40,748 bases of DNA, from positions 1 through 40,748 of the forward strand of contig NZ_JAHDIG010000043.1 in assembly GCF_020630935.1 (NCBI RefSeq), written 5' to 3'. Position 1 is the first letter of the stretch. Every line of letters begins with the position of its first letter. A program made the translations under genes and the position numbers. A model generated the notes under the pieces. It worked only from the letters and a program-made list of their open reading frames with translations. It searched no databases and was not told the origin of the DNA. This stretch comes from Bernardetia sp. Its GTDB lineage: Bacteria > Bacteroidota > Bacteroidia > Cytophagales > Bernardetiaceae. Shown piece after piece: positions 27,080 to 34,495 of the stretch.

Positions 27080-27529
27080 ATGTTTTATACCTCTAAAAAA
27101 GAATCTTGGGAAAAGGCTTTGGAAATAGCTGAAAAGAATGAAAGAAACCATCACATTGAACCAACTATAAAGTGGTTAAAGTCTAAAGGCTGTGATAAAG
27201 TGTTTTACATTAGTTTTTCTCATTATGACGTACTTCTGACAAAAAATTGGGGAAAAGGACGTAGTTCTGAGGAGACAATAATATTTGGCTTTAGTAAAGT
27301 TATGATGGCTAAGGGGGTATTACAAGGAATTACAGACATAGAGTCTAACAACACATTATTAGAAGACGATAAAGATTTTATCAAACTGAAAACAAAATGT
27401 CATAGAGAAATAAACAGGCTAATCATAGAAATCAAAACAGAAACAGAACATTACTCCCACATAACTAAGATAAACCAATACGACGAGTTTGAAAAGATTT
27501 TGGATGGAATTGTAGACAACTTAGTATAG
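27080..27529 (+). CDS. Hypothetical protein co-transcribed with the GAF-PAS protein
   Basis: 149 residues, soluble, Lys/Glu-rich, mostly helical by eye, with a central strand CDKVFYISFSHYDVLL. No family recognised. It starts 5 bases after the GAF-PAS stop and ends 2 bases before the next ATG. Tight spacing supports real translation and a link with the receptor, though a functional link is only a guess. Confidence 0.65.
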   Translation: MFYTSKKESWEKALEIAEKNERNHHIEPTIKWLKSKGCDKVFYISFSHYDVLLTKNWGKGRSSEETIIFGFSKVMMAKGVLQGITDIESNNTLLEDDKDFIKLKTKCHREINRLIIEIKTETEHYSHITKINQYDEFEKILDGIVDNLV

Positions 27530-27531
27530 TT

Positions 27532-27744
27532 ATGAATAGAAATAAAATAGTCGCATTTGCCTTCGCATTAATATTTTTTGGATACTCTTTTTTATCAGAA
27601 AAAGTACACGATTATATTAAGAAAAAGCTTAGAAATGATATAGTAAATAATGTGAACTCGGGATTAAAAACCAATCTTAAATGCTTCTCTATACACTACA
27701 GAAACTATTTTCGGTCTGCTCTAACGAGGCTGACCTATTTTTAA
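27532..27744 (+). CDS. Truncated hypothetical protein ending inside a repeat
   Basis: 70 residues beginning with a membrane or signal segment (7-23, VAFAFALIFFGYSFLS), then a basic stretch. The last 11 residues (RSALTRLTYF) and the stop codon are encoded by the hairpin repeat at 27712-27771. The true gene was therefore probably longer and was cut by the insertion. The ORF at 27797-28147, just beyond the repeat in another frame, may be its detached 3' part. It starts 2 bases after the preceding gene, so it belonged to that operon. Confidence 0.5.
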   Translation: MNRNKIVAFAFALIFFGYSFLSEKVHDYIKKKLRNDIVNNVNSGLKTNLKCFSIHYRNYFRSALTRLTYF

Positions 27745-27771
27745 TTAAGGTCAGCCCAAAGGGCAGTACCG
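27712..27771 (+). repeat. Dispersed hairpin repeat, compact complete copy
   Basis: Sixty bases folding into one long hairpin. Outer stem CGGTCTGCTC (27712-27721) pairs with GGGCAG-T-ACCG (27761-27771, one bulged T). Inner stem GGCTGACCT (27728-27736) pairs perfectly with AGGTCAGCC (27748-27756), loop ATTTTTAATTA. The left arm matches 28168-28191 almost base for base and also the fragment at 40687-40711. Confidence 0.85.
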
Positions 27772-27796
27772 AAGTTTAAAAGAATATCATAACTCA

Positions 27797-28147
27797 TTGA
27801 TAATCAATAAATATAATTCCGAGTTCACGTTAAATAAGTTGCAAGCACAAGACATAATTATACTGATAAATGAAAAGAAACTAGACAAACCTTCTAAATT
27901 ACTATTTATAAGTGGTATGCAAACGCTTAGAAAAATAGCTTATCATCACTCTTCAACAACAAACAAAAGAACAGTAAGTATCATTTCTCATTTAGATACA
28001 ACTATTCTAAATTTATATCAAGATTCAAAAAGACCAAGAGAGTTTTGGGTGTATTTAGGAGAAAAAAAAGTGGGAAGAGTTGATATAGAAAATGATTCTC
28101 TATTAGAAATTTTGGGAGTAGAAAAACCTTATAATAATGAGTTTTAA
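27797..28147 (+). CDS. Hypothetical protein fragment (TTG start, or 3' part of a split gene)
   Basis: 116 codons opening with TTG; the frame is in fact open from inside the repeat (27749). Residues ITVSIISHLDTTILN- and FWVYLGEKKVGRVDIEND-like segments look like a real soluble alpha/beta protein, but no family is recognised. Without a good start and with the repeat immediately upstream, I regard it as the remaining 3' part of a gene whose 5' part is 27532-27744, or as a gene that lost its own start. The two frames differ, so simple removal of the 60-base hairpin alone would not join them. Confidence 0.45.
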   Translation: MIINKYNSEFTLNKLQAQDIIILINEKKLDKPSKLLFISGMQTLRKIAYHHSSTTNKRTVSIISHLDTTILNLYQDSKRPREFWVYLGEKKVGRVDIENDSLLEILGVEKPYNNEF

Positions 28148-28166
28148 ATTTTACAAGAATAGTTTA

Positions 28167-28267
28167 AGGTCTGCTCTAGCGAGACTGACCTAATAGAACC
28201 AAGGTCAGACCGATAGGTCAGTACCGACAATTATATAACTACATTAGCTTTACTCGCTTTTAGGTCT
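28167..28267 (+). repeat. Dispersed hairpin repeat, long copy with 3' extension
   Basis: Left arm GGTCTGCTCTAGCGAG then ACTGACCT (28168-28191), loop, AGGTCAG (28202-28208), then ATAGGTCAGTACC, and an extension to about 28264 ending CTCGCTTTTAGG. The inner stem CTGACCT/AGGTCAG is perfect. Bases 28200-28264 recur inverted at 22190-22257. It sits 20 bases after the stop of the 27797 ORF. No transposase or other ORF is inside. Confidence 0.85.
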
Positions 28268-28434
28268 TAAAATTTATTCAAAAAAAAGAAATGAAATAAG
28301 TTGGCTTTTCATTCGTAATTTTTAATTGATAAATTCGTAATTGAGTCAATACTTGAATAACTCACAAAAACCAATTAATTTTACATACGTATAAAGTCAG
28401 ATAATCAAAACTCATTTTTAATCCATTTTTATAG

Positions 28435-29838
28435 ATGAAATACGACGTAACAGTTATTGGTTCGGGACCGGGTGGCTATGTAGCAGCCATTCGTGCAGCA
28501 CAGTTAGGACTCAAAACTGCAATCATAGAAAAATATAGTACACTTGGTGGAACGTGCCTAAATGTAGGCTGTATTCCTTCAAAGGCTCTTTTAGACTCTT
28601 CTGAACATTACCACAACGCACAAAAACACTTCAAAGAACACGGAATTGAAATCAATGCACCAAAAGTAGATTTTGAGCAAATGATTAATCGTAAGCGTGA
28701 TGTAGTAAGCAAAACATGTGATGGAGTTTCTTTTTTGATGAAGAAAAACAAAATTGATGTACATCAAGGAGTAGGTTCTTTTATTGATAAGAATAATATC
28801 AAAATCACAGCAGAAGACGGCAAAGAAACCAAAATAGAAACGGATAAGGTAATTATCGCTACAGGTTCGAAGCCCACTATTTTCCCATTCTTCCCTTACG
28901 ATAAAAAGCGTTTCATTACTTCAACAGAAGCCTTAGAGCTTAAAGAAGTTCCCAAGAAAATGATTGTTATTGGTGGTGGCGTTATCGGAATGGAACTCGG
29001 TTCTGTATATGCTCGCTTGGGAACAGAAGTTTCTGTAGTGGAGTTTATGCCTTCTATTTTGGGCTCAATGGACAGCACAATGGGGAAAGAATTAGAAAGA
29101 GTGAGTAAAAAAACACTCAAAATGAAATTCTTTTTACAACATAAAGTAGAAGAAGCAAAACAAGATGGCGATGAAGTAGTCATCAAAGCAACTGATAAAA
29201 AAGGTAAAGAAGTAGAGTTTAGAGCAGATTATTGTTTGTTGGCAGTTGGTCGTAGTCCTTATACAGAAGGCTTAGGTTTAGAAAATATTGGTATCAAGAC
29301 AGACAAAAGAGGAACTATCGAAGTAAACGACCATTTGGAAACAAGCGTAAAAGGTGTTTATGCAATTGGCGATGTGGTTCGTGGTGCAATGCTCGCACAC
29401 AAAGCAGAAGAAGAAGGTGTAATGGTTGCCGAACTTATGGCAGGACAAAAACCTCATATCAATTATCTCCTAATTCCGGGGGTAGTTTATACATGGCCAG
29501 AAGTGGCGAGTGTGGGCTACACAGAGGAGCAGCTCAAAGAATCTGGTAGAAAATACAAAGTAGGTTCGTTTCCATTTATGGCACTTGGTAGAGCAAGAGC
29601 TTCAATGGACACAGACGGCTTAGTAAAAGTTTTGGCAGACGAAAAAACAGATGAAATTTTGGGAATGCATATCATTGGAGCAAGAGCAGCCGATATGATT
29701 GCGACTGGTGTAACGGCAATGGAATTTAGAGCATCAGCTGAAGATGTTGCAAGACAAAGCCATGCTCACCCAACATATATGGAAGCTGTAAAAGAAGCCT
29801 GCCTAGCAGCTACTGAAAACCGTGCTGTTCATATATAA
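28435..29838 (+). CDS. lpdA: Dihydrolipoyl dehydrogenase (E3)
   Basis: FAD-dependent disulfide reductase that reoxidises dihydrolipoyl groups of pyruvate and 2-oxoglutarate dehydrogenases and of the glycine cleavage H protein. 467 residues, normal length. The FAD fold is GSGPGGYVAA (9-18), the redox disulfide is C41/C46 in GGTCLNVGCIPSK, the NAD-binding GGGVIGMELGSVYARLG starts near 180, and the C-terminal catalytic pair is H445/E450 in HAHPTYMEA. No E1 or E2 genes are near, so it probably serves several complexes, including the GcvP encoded at 2667. A 28-base palindromic terminator follows. Confidence 0.98.
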   Translation: MKYDVTVIGSGPGGYVAAIRAAQLGLKTAIIEKYSTLGGTCLNVGCIPSKALLDSSEHYHNAQKHFKEHGIEINAPKVDFEQMINRKRDVVSKTCDGVSFLMKKNKIDVHQGVGSFIDKNNIKITAEDGKETKIETDKVIIATGSKPTIFPFFPYDKKRFITSTEALELKEVPKKMIVIGGGVIGMELGSVYARLGTEVSVVEFMPSILGSMDSTMGKELERVSKKTLKMKFFLQHKVEEAKQDGDEVVIKATDKKGKEVEFRADYCLLAVGRSPYTEGLGLENIGIKTDKRGTIEVNDHLETSVKGVYAIGDVVRGAMLAHKAEEEGVMVAELMAGQKPHINYLLIPGVVYTWPEVASVGYTEEQLKESGRKYKVGSFPFMALGRARASMDTDGLVKVLADEKTDEILGMHIIGARAADMIATGVTAMEFRASAEDVARQSHAHPTYMEAVKEACLAATENRAVHI

Positions 29839-29866
29839 CGTAATTTGGTTAATCATTAATTTTCTT

Positions 29867-29900
29867 GTAGGTCAAAGGCATGCCTTTGACCTACTCTTTT
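29867..29900 (+). terminator. Terminator of lpdA: perfect 28-base palindrome plus T tract
   Basis: Bases 29867-29894 are a perfect palindrome, left half GTAGGTCAAAGGCA, right half its exact complement. They are followed by TCTTTTTT. As RNA it gives a 12-bp stem with a minimal 4-base loop. It lies only 16 bases before the next start codon. Confidence 0.85.
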
Positions 29901-29910
29901 TTACGCTATT

Positions 29911-30540
29911 ATGAAAAAATACATTTTACTCTTTGCTTTTCTAGTTTTCAATAATTTAGCCTTTGCTCAATCAGATTCTGTTTTTGTTTGGGAAAACTAT
30001 CTTCCTCAATCAGAAGTGGATTCTATTGTTGTGCTTTCTACGGATACACTAGAAATTTTAGACAATGATGATTTTGTTTTTAATCCCCCTAAAAAAAGAC
30101 TTTCAAAAAAGAAAAAAAGCAAACTAATCTCTCAAAAATGGTTAGAATTTCAAGAGTACAAAGAAAGGCGAAATGATTTGATTATGTCTTATGAATTTGA
30201 TTTGAACAATTATCAAGAATATGTAAGTCATTACGAAAAACAATATTCTATCATAGATTCTGGTGAAATAAAACGATTTACTTCGTTATTTTTTGAAACA
30301 AATTGTGAAGAGTATGAACAAGTTATGTGTCTTCCCATTTTCAGAGAAATAGTGATTTTTTTTAAAGATGGAAACCCATTTTTCGCAATGAAAATCTGTT
30401 TTGGTTGTAATAAAATTGCTACAACTTCTCCACGAGATTTAGAGTGTTTTAAAAGTTCTGATGCCTTTGAAAATGTCATTAAAGAATGGGAAAGACGAGG
30501 GTGGCTAAAAAAACGTAAAAAGAAGTTTGGTAGGTATTAA
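29911..30540 (+). CDS. Secreted protein of unknown function with CFxC motif
   Basis: 209 residues with a clear signal peptide (1-19, cleavage after LAFA, then QSDSV). The mature part has a Lys-rich stretch near 60-72 and a C-terminal domain with REIVIFFKDGNPFFAMKICFGCNK. The pattern of a strand, 'KDG', then I-C-F-x-C is shared by many uncharacterised Bacteroidota envelope proteins, as I recall them. The paired cysteines could bind metal or form a disulfide. Cysteines upstream (CEEYEQVMC) may belong to the same site. Monocistronic between two terminator-bounded genes. Function unknown. Confidence 0.75.
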   Translation: MKKYILLFAFLVFNNLAFAQSDSVFVWENYLPQSEVDSIVVLSTDTLEILDNDDFVFNPPKKRLSKKKKSKLISQKWLEFQEYKERRNDLIMSYEFDLNNYQEYVSHYEKQYSIIDSGEIKRFTSLFFETNCEEYEQVMCLPIFREIVIFFKDGNPFFAMKICFGCNKIATTSPRDLECFKSSDAFENVIKEWERRGWLKKRKKKFGRY

Positions 30541-30689
30541 CAAAAACCTAATAAAAATCATAAAGCAATACGATAAGAATCATACAAATCAGCGTATCTA
30601 AAGGGTTAATTTTACGTTAAATAAATTAAACAAACAGATAAATTTTCTATCTTAGTTTTTTCAAATTTACACTAAAAAAATACATACTT

Positions 30690-31559
30690 ATGTCTTTCAA
30701 AAATATTCTCGTTCCTATTGATTTTTCTCCTCGTGCCAATGCTGCCTTAGCTGCTGCTGTTGATGTGGCAACACAATTTGATAGCAAAATTACACTTTTA
30801 CATATCATTGATGTTCCTGAATCACAACAGCCTGAATATCGCCGAGCTTTAGATACTTTTGGAGACCATCAAGGAGGTTCTGAACAGGATATGCCTCTAA
30901 TTCTTTTGACAATGAAGGAAACTAAAAGACAACTTCGTGAGGCAAGAGAAAAATATCCAAAAATTACTTTTGTAGAAAAGGTAGTGTTTGATAGAGTGCA
31001 TCGCCAAATTTATAAAGTAGTAGAAGAAACAGATGTAGATTTGATAGTAATGGGGTCTAGTGGAGCGTCTGGCTTGGGTGAAGTTTTTATTGGTTCAAAT
31101 ACACAAAAGGTTATCAGAAATGCAAGTTGTCCTGTATTGGTAATTAAGGATGACGAGGCTGAATTTAATCCTAGAAATATAGTTTTTGCTTCTGATTTTT
31201 CAGAAATGGGAGGAGAAGCGGCTAGGCTTTTTCCACTTTTCAAAACGCTCTATGGAAGTACGATACACATGTTAAATATCGTTACACCAAGCACTTTTGA
31301 AGCATCTCCTACTACTCAAAAAAGAATTGATGATTTTGTGAAAGATTTGGAGATGGAAAAAGAAGATTATACAACCAATATTTTTAATTATTACACTGAA
31401 GAAGAAGGCATCCTAACTTTTGCAGAAGAAAAAAAGGCTGATATGATTATGCTAGGAACACACGGAAGAAAAGGTTTTTCTAGGTTTATGATGGGAAGTA
31501 TTGCTGAAAATGTAGCCAACCATTCCGAAATTCCTGTTTTTGTATTCCGTCAAGACTAA
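30690..31559 (+). CDS. Tandem universal stress protein
   Basis: 289 residues made of two Usp domains (about 1-152 and 157-289). Each starts with the strand KNILVPIDFS / RNIVFASDFS and carries the nucleotide-binding G-2x-G-9x-G(S/T) pattern: MGSSGASGLGEVFIGSNT in the first and LGTHGRKGFSRFMMGSIAEN in the second. Both ATP sites therefore look intact, which is not always so in tandem UspE-like proteins. Cytosolic, expected to respond to starvation or envelope stress. Single-gene unit with a strong terminator. Confidence 0.93.
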   Translation: MSFKNILVPIDFSPRANAALAAAVDVATQFDSKITLLHIIDVPESQQPEYRRALDTFGDHQGGSEQDMPLILLTMKETKRQLREAREKYPKITFVEKVVFDRVHRQIYKVVEETDVDLIVMGSSGASGLGEVFIGSNTQKVIRNASCPVLVIKDDEAEFNPRNIVFASDFSEMGGEAARLFPLFKTLYGSTIHMLNIVTPSTFEASPTTQKRIDDFVKDLEMEKEDYTTNIFNYYTEEEGILTFAEEKKADMIMLGTHGRKGFSRFMMGSIAENVANHSEIPVFVFRQD

Positions 31560-31599
31560 TTTTTATAAAAATTTATTTTTGGTAAAATGTATTTATTGC

Positions 31600-31657
31600 A
31601 AGACAGTGTTTTTGTTTTTGGAGTATATTCAAAATAAAAGCATTGTCTTCTTTTTTT
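31600..31657 (+). terminator. Terminator of the universal stress gene
   Basis: Long imperfect stem: AAGACAGTG (31600-31608) with CATTGTCTT (31641-31649), extended inward by TTTTTGTTTTTG pairing with CAAAATAAAAG, then a seven-T tract (31651-31657). Confidence 0.85.
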
Positions 31658-31726
31658 GAGTAAAATTACTTATTCATTTAACGATTCTTAGCGTAACATT
31701 TTTTTAACAATACATTTAAGATTTTG

Positions 31727-31734
31727 TATTTTTG
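31727..31734 (+). promoter_or_regulatory. Possible -7 box of the LtaS-like gene
   Basis: TATTTTTG is an exact TAnnTTTG, 42 bases before the start codon. The -33 TTTG is absent at 19 bases (TTAA instead), so confidence is moderate. Confidence 0.45.
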
Positions 31735-31775
31735 CAGTCAAAACACATTCTTATTTACTTGTCTTACAATTAGTT

Positions 31776-33695
31776 ATGCTACAAAACAATCGTCTATTAT
31801 TTTGGCTACGTCTTTGGATATTTTGGTTACTCTACTTTGCTCTTCATCGTGTGGTATTTTATAGCTATAACTATTCATTTTTTAGTGAATATCCACTTTC
31901 AGAGCAATTACAAGGCTTTTGGGAAGCTATTCATTTAGATTTATCAACGGCTGGTTATCTTATTGCGATTCCAACCCTTTTATTAATTGGTTATATCTTT
32001 TCTGTTAAGTTTATAAATAGATTAAATTATTTTTTTATCATCCTAATAGGAATCATTAGTGTTACAGATACATTGCTGTACCACGAGTGGGGCTACAAAC
32101 TCAATGCTTATGCTTTATCTTTTTTGTTCTATCCTACTCAAATGATGGCTTCTATAACAGTTTCTCAACTTATACTTTCTTTTTTACTAGAAATCAGTCT
32201 CATTAGTTTTGGTATTTTTTTATATAAGTTTATCACTAAGATAGGAATAGAAAACACTAAAGAATTTGTATCATTTAATTTCAAGAAAAAAATAACCCAC
32301 CCTATTTTTTATGGCTTGGTCAGTCTGCTTGCTGCTGCCCTTACATTTTTGGCTATTCGTGGTAGCTTAGGACTAGCTCCTATCAACCAAAGTTCAGCCT
32401 ATTATTCTGTTCATACTCCTTTGAACCACTTGGCTACCAATACTTCTTGGAACTTATTGTTTAGTATTTTAAAAGCTAATAAAGCAAAAAAACAAGCTGG
32501 AGTTAAATATTTTGAACAAGAGAAAGTAGAACAAAATCTTAAAAAAGTTTATACATCTAACCCTAAAGAACAACAAAAAATATTGCGTTATACTCGTCCA
32601 AATGTAGTATTAGTTATTTTGGAGAGTTATACTTCTGATGTTGTCGAAACTTTAGGAGGAGAAAAAGATATTGCTCCTCATTTTTCTAAGATGACACAAG
32701 AAGGACTCTTGTTTGACAATATTTATTCTACGGCTGACCGAACAGATAAAGGAGTTGTAGGTGTTTTGAGTGGTTATCCTGCCCAAATGAATTCTTCTAT
32801 TATCAAAGAACCTCAAAAATTTGAAAAACTACCTGTTCTGCCTTCTGTATTTAAAAATAAAGGATATTCTACCTCTGTATATTATGGTGGAGAATCAGAA
32901 TATGCAAATTTTAAAGCCTACTGGCATCATGCAGGTTTTGATGAGATTATAGACCAAAATCAGTTTGAAGAAAAAGACAAAAATTCAAAGTGGGGAGCAC
33001 ACGACCATGTTGTTTTTGAAAAAGTTATTCAAGACTTAAATCAGCAAAAACCTCCATTTTTTACTACTGTACTAACACTGAGTTGTCATGAACCTTTCGA
33101 AACGCCTATTTCAACACCATACGATGAGGCAGTCAAAACAGAAACTGACAAAGATAAGAAAGAAGCGAATCTGTTTAGAAAAGCTGCCTATTATGCCGAC
33201 TGGAGTATAAATAAATTTATGGAAGAAGCAAAAAAACAAACTTGGTACGAACAAACCTTATTTATTTTTGTAGCTGACCACGGACACCGTTTGCCAAAGC
33301 TTTATAAAGACACTCGCCAAACAGAAAAATATAGAATACCATTACTTTTTTATGGAAATGCTATTTCAGAGGAGTTTTTAGCAAAGCGCAATTCTACAAT
33401 AGGCTCACAGACAGATATTGCCACAACACTTTTAGAACAATTAGAAATAGATAATACTGATTTTAGATGGGGCAAAGATTTATTAAATCCATCTTCAAAA
33501 CAGTTTGCTTTTTACTGCTACGATGAAGGAATGACTTGGATTACTCCAAAGGGTTCTTTGCGCTATACAGAAACTACAAGTACCTCACAAGTCAGAATGA
33601 AGGATAATAATGTAAAAAAAGAAGAACTATTAGAGCAGCTGCCTTATGCTAAAAGTTATTTACAGGCTCTCTTAGAAGATTATGCGAGTAAGTAA
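31776..33695 (+). CDS. LtaS-like membrane sulfatase-fold phosphotransferase
   Basis: Inner-membrane protein of 639 residues: about five helices in the first 200 residues (near 8-27, 58-78, 83-102, 128-150, 176-194), then a periplasmic alkaline-phosphatase-superfamily domain (about 270-590). The metal and nucleophile sites of lipoteichoic acid synthase are visible: E283 (VILES), T323 (ADRTDKG) as nucleophile, and D501-H502 (VADHGH). In Firmicutes LtaS builds polyglycerolphosphate. A Gram-negative Bacteroidota makes no lipoteichoic acid, so here it more likely transfers phosphoglycerol or phosphoethanolamine to lipid A, glycans or lipids. Alone in its transcript. The family is secure, the substrate is inference. 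Confidence 0.9.
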   Translation: MLQNNRLLFWLRLWIFWLLYFALHRVVFYSYNYSFFSEYPLSEQLQGFWEAIHLDLSTAGYLIAIPTLLLIGYIFSVKFINRLNYFFIILIGIISVTDTLLYHEWGYKLNAYALSFLFYPTQMMASITVSQLILSFLLEISLISFGIFLYKFITKIGIENTKEFVSFNFKKKITHPIFYGLVSLLAAALTFLAIRGSLGLAPINQSSAYYSVHTPLNHLATNTSWNLLFSILKANKAKKQAGVKYFEQEKVEQNLKKVYTSNPKEQQKILRYTRPNVVLVILESYTSDVVETLGGEKDIAPHFSKMTQEGLLFDNIYSTADRTDKGVVGVLSGYPAQMNSSIIKEPQKFEKLPVLPSVFKNKGYSTSVYYGGESEYANFKAYWHHAGFDEIIDQNQFEEKDKNSKWGAHDHVVFEKVIQDLNQQKPPFFTTVLTLSCHEPFETPISTPYDEAVKTETDKDKKEANLFRKAAYYADWSINKFMEEAKKQTWYEQTLFIFVADHGHRLPKLYKDTRQTEKYRIPLLFYGNAISEEFLAKRNSTIGSQTDIATTLLEQLEIDNTDFRWGKDLLNPSSKQFAFYCYDEGMTWITPKGSLRYTETTSTSQVRMKDNNVKKEELLEQLPYAKSYLQALLEDYASK

Positions 33696-33713
33696 AAGAG
33701 ATAATAAGGCAAA

Positions 33714-33738
33714 GACAAAAAGAATATTATTTTTTGTC
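33714..33738 (+). terminator. Weak hairpin after the LtaS-like gene
   Basis: Stem GACAAAAA (33714-33721) / TTTTTGTC (33731-33738), 9-base loop, with no separate T tract. Possible terminator, 18 bases past the stop. Confidence 0.45.
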
Positions 33739-33769
33739 GCTCTATTTTCTAATATCTGTATGTGCTATC

Positions 33770-33800
33770 TTTACAAATATCTTAAAAATCTGTACCTTTG
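33770..33800 (+). promoter_or_regulatory. Promoter of udk, predicting a leaderless transcript
   Basis: TTTA (33770-33773, one base off TTTG), 19-base spacer, TACCTTTG (33793-33800), an exact -7 box. The start codon is at 33807, 6 bases past the box, so transcription should start at or within a few bases of the ATG. Confidence 0.65.
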
Positions 33801-33806
33801 CAAGCT

Positions 33807-34439
33807 ATGAAGAAACCGTATTTAGTTGGTATTACTGGAGGCAGTGGTTCTGGTAAAACCTACTTTTTAAGTCGCCTAATGAAGAGCATTAATCCTAATG
33901 ATATATGCTTAATTTCACAAGATAATTATTATCGTCCTAGGGAAGAACAACCAATAGATGAAAATGGAATATCTAACTTTGATATGCCTCAATCTATTGA
34001 CCACAAGCAATTTAGTGCAGATATTAAAGCGCTTTGCGAAGGGAAAACAATACATAAGGAAGAATATACGTTCAACAACCCTAATGTTGTTCCTAAACAG
34101 TTAATCTTTGAACCAAAGCCCATCATAATTGTAGAAGGGCTTTTCGTGTTTTATCATAAGACCATTTCTGATTTATTGGATTTGAAATTGTTTGTAGAAG
34201 CAACTGACCCAGTAAAGATAAAACGACGCATCATGAGAGACAACAAAGAGCGTGGTTATGATTTAGAAGATGTTCTTTATAGATATGTGATGCATGTTTC
34301 TCCTGCTTATGAGCGTTATGTTCGTCCTTATAAAGAAAATACAGATATTATTGTTCCTAATAATCATAATTGCGATATTGCACTAGAAGTAGTTATCAAT
34401 CATTTGAAAAAGAAATTACCCATTCATTCTAAGTCTTAG
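33807..34439 (+). CDS. udk: Uridine kinase
   Basis: Cytosolic P-loop kinase of the pyrimidine salvage pathway, phosphorylating uridine (and cytidine) to the monophosphate. 210 residues. Walker A GGSGSGKT at 11-18, the family block SQDNYYRP near 37-44, NFDMPQSIDH near 55-64 and the lid RRIMRDNKERGYD near 140-152. ATG at 33807 is chosen over an in-frame TTG at 33798, because MKKPYLVGITGG is the normal start and the upstream TTG lies inside the -7 promoter box. It precedes the TrkA gene by 56 bases and may be co-transcribed. Confidence 0.95.
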   Translation: MKKPYLVGITGGSGSGKTYFLSRLMKSINPNDICLISQDNYYRPREEQPIDENGISNFDMPQSIDHKQFSADIKALCEGKTIHKEEYTFNNPNVVPKQLIFEPKPIIIVEGLFVFYHKTISDLLDLKLFVEATDPVKIKRRIMRDNKERGYDLEDVLYRYVMHVSPAYERYVRPYKENTDIIVPNNHNCDIALEVVINHLKKKLPIHSKS

Positions 34440-34495
34440 TTTTTAGAGAGCATCATAGACTTTTTTTATCATTTGTTAAAAATCAAAACAACTAA

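Noticed and set aside
22140-28300. CRISPR array
   Set aside because: The repeats here are few, kilobases apart, hairpin-forming and not regularly spaced; no cas genes.
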